Assembly: GCA_964607575.1 (NCBI GenBank)
Contig: CAZSLS010000312.1
Span: 1 to 6,143 of the forward strand
Direction of reading: 5' to 3'
Origin: BS750m-G57 sp964607575
GTDB taxonomy: Bacteria > Planctomycetota > Phycisphaerae > SM23-33
Length of the DNA: 6,143 nucleotides
Made by a program: the position numbers and the translations under genes. A model generated the notes under the pieces. That model saw only the letters and a program-made list of their open reading frames with translations. It did not search any database and had not been told where the DNA came from. Of this stretch, positions 5,218 through 6,143 are shown piece after piece; positions within the stretch are counted from its first letter, which is position 1, and every line of letters starts with the position of its first letter.

Positions 5218-5823
5218 TCAAACCATGTCCATTTCGGCTTCACAGTCAGTACAGTACGGGGCGCCAACCTCGGCAAGGTCCTCGTAGGAACAGTTGACAA
5301 CGTAATGACAATCCGGACATCGCCACTGACGGGAATAAGAGCCTTGGTCGCCGAGATTAAGCCGCTCGCACAACTGATTCACGTCTTCGAAGCCAAGCGT
5401 CTCCAGGCGTCCGCCGTCCGTGGCGATCTCCCTGGTGGGCAGGTCGAATATCTCGCCAGCGCCCTGGAGGTTTTCGGCCTGGTGGAATCGCAATGCGGCC
5501 AGGATCGTCGCCAGTTCGCGATCATTCACAAGCAACATGGCGCGCCGGCATTTCAAACTTGATCCGGGTGGCGCGTGCTGCCCGGTAAGCTGATGGTCCA
5601 GGGCGCCGATGGCGTCAGTGAGGGTTGCGCCGAGGCCGAAAGTCATCGGGGTGGCCGTGTCAAACTTCAGCTCACCGGAATACGCCCAGGCCTCGAGAGG
5701 TGCCCTGCAATTGGGATCCTCCCTGTTCTCGGCCAACAGTATAAAACCGCCTTCCCAGAGGAAGGCGTTCACGCGGCCAAACTCAAGGGCCGTTTCGCCG
5801 GGGTTGTCGCGGAATTCATTCAT
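5218..5823 (-). CDS. Unknown two-part protein with C-terminal zinc ribbon
   Basis: 201 residues when started at the ATG at 5823; the ATG two codons earlier (5829) is only two bases from AAGGAG (5837-5832), while 5823 has the normal eight. I do not recognise the family. The N-terminal half (NAFLWEGGFILLAENRED, then AWAYSGELKFD and FGLGATLTDAIGALDHQL) looks like an alpha/beta domain. The second half opens with LLVNDRELATILAALRFHQ, a helix pattern seen in many plasmid-borne hypothetical proteins, and ends in a probable zinc ribbon: C-P-D-C at 169-172 and C-T-D-C at 191-194. It lies 60 bases after the DUF2958 gene and before the palindrome. The ribbon could bind nucleic acid or protein; a link to the Ubl system rests on co-direction and proximity only. 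Confidence 0.82.
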   Translation of the reverse strand: MNEFRDNPGETALEFGRVNAFLWEGGFILLAENREDPNCRAPLEAWAYSGELKFDTATPMTFGLGATLTDAIGALDHQLTGQHAPPGSSLKCRRAMLLVNDRELATILAALRFHQAENLQGAGEIFDLPTREIATDGGRLETLGFEDVNQLCERLNLGDQGSYSRQWRCPDCHYVVNCSYEDLAEVGAPYCTDCEAEMDMV

Positions 5824-5831
5824 TCTCATCG

Positions 5832-5837
5832 CTCCTT
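5832..5837 (-). promoter_or_regulatory. Ribosome binding site deciding the zinc-ribbon gene start
   Basis: AAGGAG on the minus strand, eight bases before the ATG at 5823 and only two before the ATG at 5829. The spacing favours 5823 as the start. Confidence 0.75.
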
Positions 5838-5883
5838 TCGATGCACAAGCTTATCCGGGAGGTCAAGCGACATGAGGCGGGAG

Positions 5884-6143
5884 CTACGTGGTTGGCTCCA
5901 CAGCCGTGAACAGCTCCGGGGCAATATCTCCAAGCTTTTTCGGCGACCAGAAAAGGTCGCACTCGATCGCCAGACCCATTGGACCGCGGATGGACGTGAT
6001 TTCGTTGAGGCTCACATAGCCCAATTCCTTTTCGTGCCCGTCGACCAAGCCGAACATGATAACGTCATCGCCCTTTCTTGACGCTTCGGTCAAATGCCAG
6101 GTCCACGAACTCCAGGGAGTGAATAATTTCACCAGTGCGACTG
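5884..6143 (-). CDS. DUF2958-like protein, partial at window edge
   Basis: The C-terminal 85 or so residues of a protein whose frame runs off the window; the GTG at 6132 is probably internal, because upstream codons continue the family pattern (V-A-L-V-K-L-F-T-P). Recognised from recall of DUF2958: VKLFTP...TWHLTE, then MFGLVDGHEKELGYVSLNEI, then RGPMGLAIECDLFW. These proteins are small, of unknown function, and frequent on plasmids and integrative elements next to replication, antirestriction or PRTRC-like genes, which fits an accessory location here. The stop is followed by a 60-base gap to the next gene with only that gene's ribosome site recognised in it. Confidence 0.8.
   Translation of the reverse strand, partial: VALVKLFTPWSSWTWHLTEASRKGDDVIMFGLVDGHEKELGYVSLNEITSIRGPMGLAIECDLFWSPKKLGDIAPELFTAVEPTT

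Noticed and set aside
5216..5221. TTGACA on the minus strand at the end of the zinc-ribbon gene, a perfect -35 box.
   Set aside because: At 16-18 base spacing no sequence resembling TATAAT is present, so a promoter is not supported.
5575..6081. Plus-strand open frame of 168 codons opposite the zinc-ribbon and DUF2958 genes.
   Set aside because: It spans two minus-strand genes and their gap, lacks motifs, and the minus strand explains the sequence better.

Overview
All the genes I can support lie on the minus strand and form one co-directional block. Read 5'->3' (from high to low coordinates) they are: the end of a DUF2958-type protein (5884-6143, cut by the window edge); a two-part protein with a C-terminal zinc ribbon (5218-5823); a 34-bp near-perfect palindrome (5151-5184); a 60-residue orphan protein (4931-5113); a small intrinsic terminator or attenuator (4871-4895); a 75-residue ubiquitin-like protein (4607-4834); an E2-like protein fused to a cysteine-rich RING-like tail (3456-4520); a JAB/JAMM metalloprotease (2732-3538); and the first exon of a ThiF/E1-like adenylyltransferase (2379-2735). 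A complete-looking group II intron (about 3-2378) carrying its own reverse transcriptase/maturase (98-1792) interrupts the E1 gene.

The block reads as a compact bacterial ubiquitin-like conjugation system: modifier (Ubl), activator (E1), conjugator (E2) with a built-in RING/E3-like zinc module, and a JAB peptidase for maturation or deconjugation. It belongs to the broad class of prokaryotic Ubl-E1-E2-JAB operons that includes PRTRC, Bil and Bub-type systems. The E2-RING fusion, the exactly 15-residue periodicity of its cysteines and the two extra upstream genes are not an arrangement I can match to a named system. Substrates and biological purpose cannot be read from the sequence.

The intron sits in the same orientation as the E1 gene and between codons, directly after the Cys-Val-Asp-Ser of the E1 adenylation fold. 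From the domain VI branch-point geometry the 3' splice site falls at position 3. The next exon would then begin with AT, allowing an Ile codon and restoring the family's usual CVDSI sequence. Making a full E1 enzyme would therefore depend on RNA splicing; without it the product stops ten codons into the intron. The second exon lies outside the window.

The organism is a bacterium with fairly high GC and good Shine-Dalgarno sites. DUF2958 is common on plasmids and integrative elements, and the intron is of the chloroplast-like (CL) lineage. The Ubl and E1 sequences have a planctomycete-like feel from memory, but the taxonomic guess is weak. There are no tRNA, rRNA or CRISPR features.
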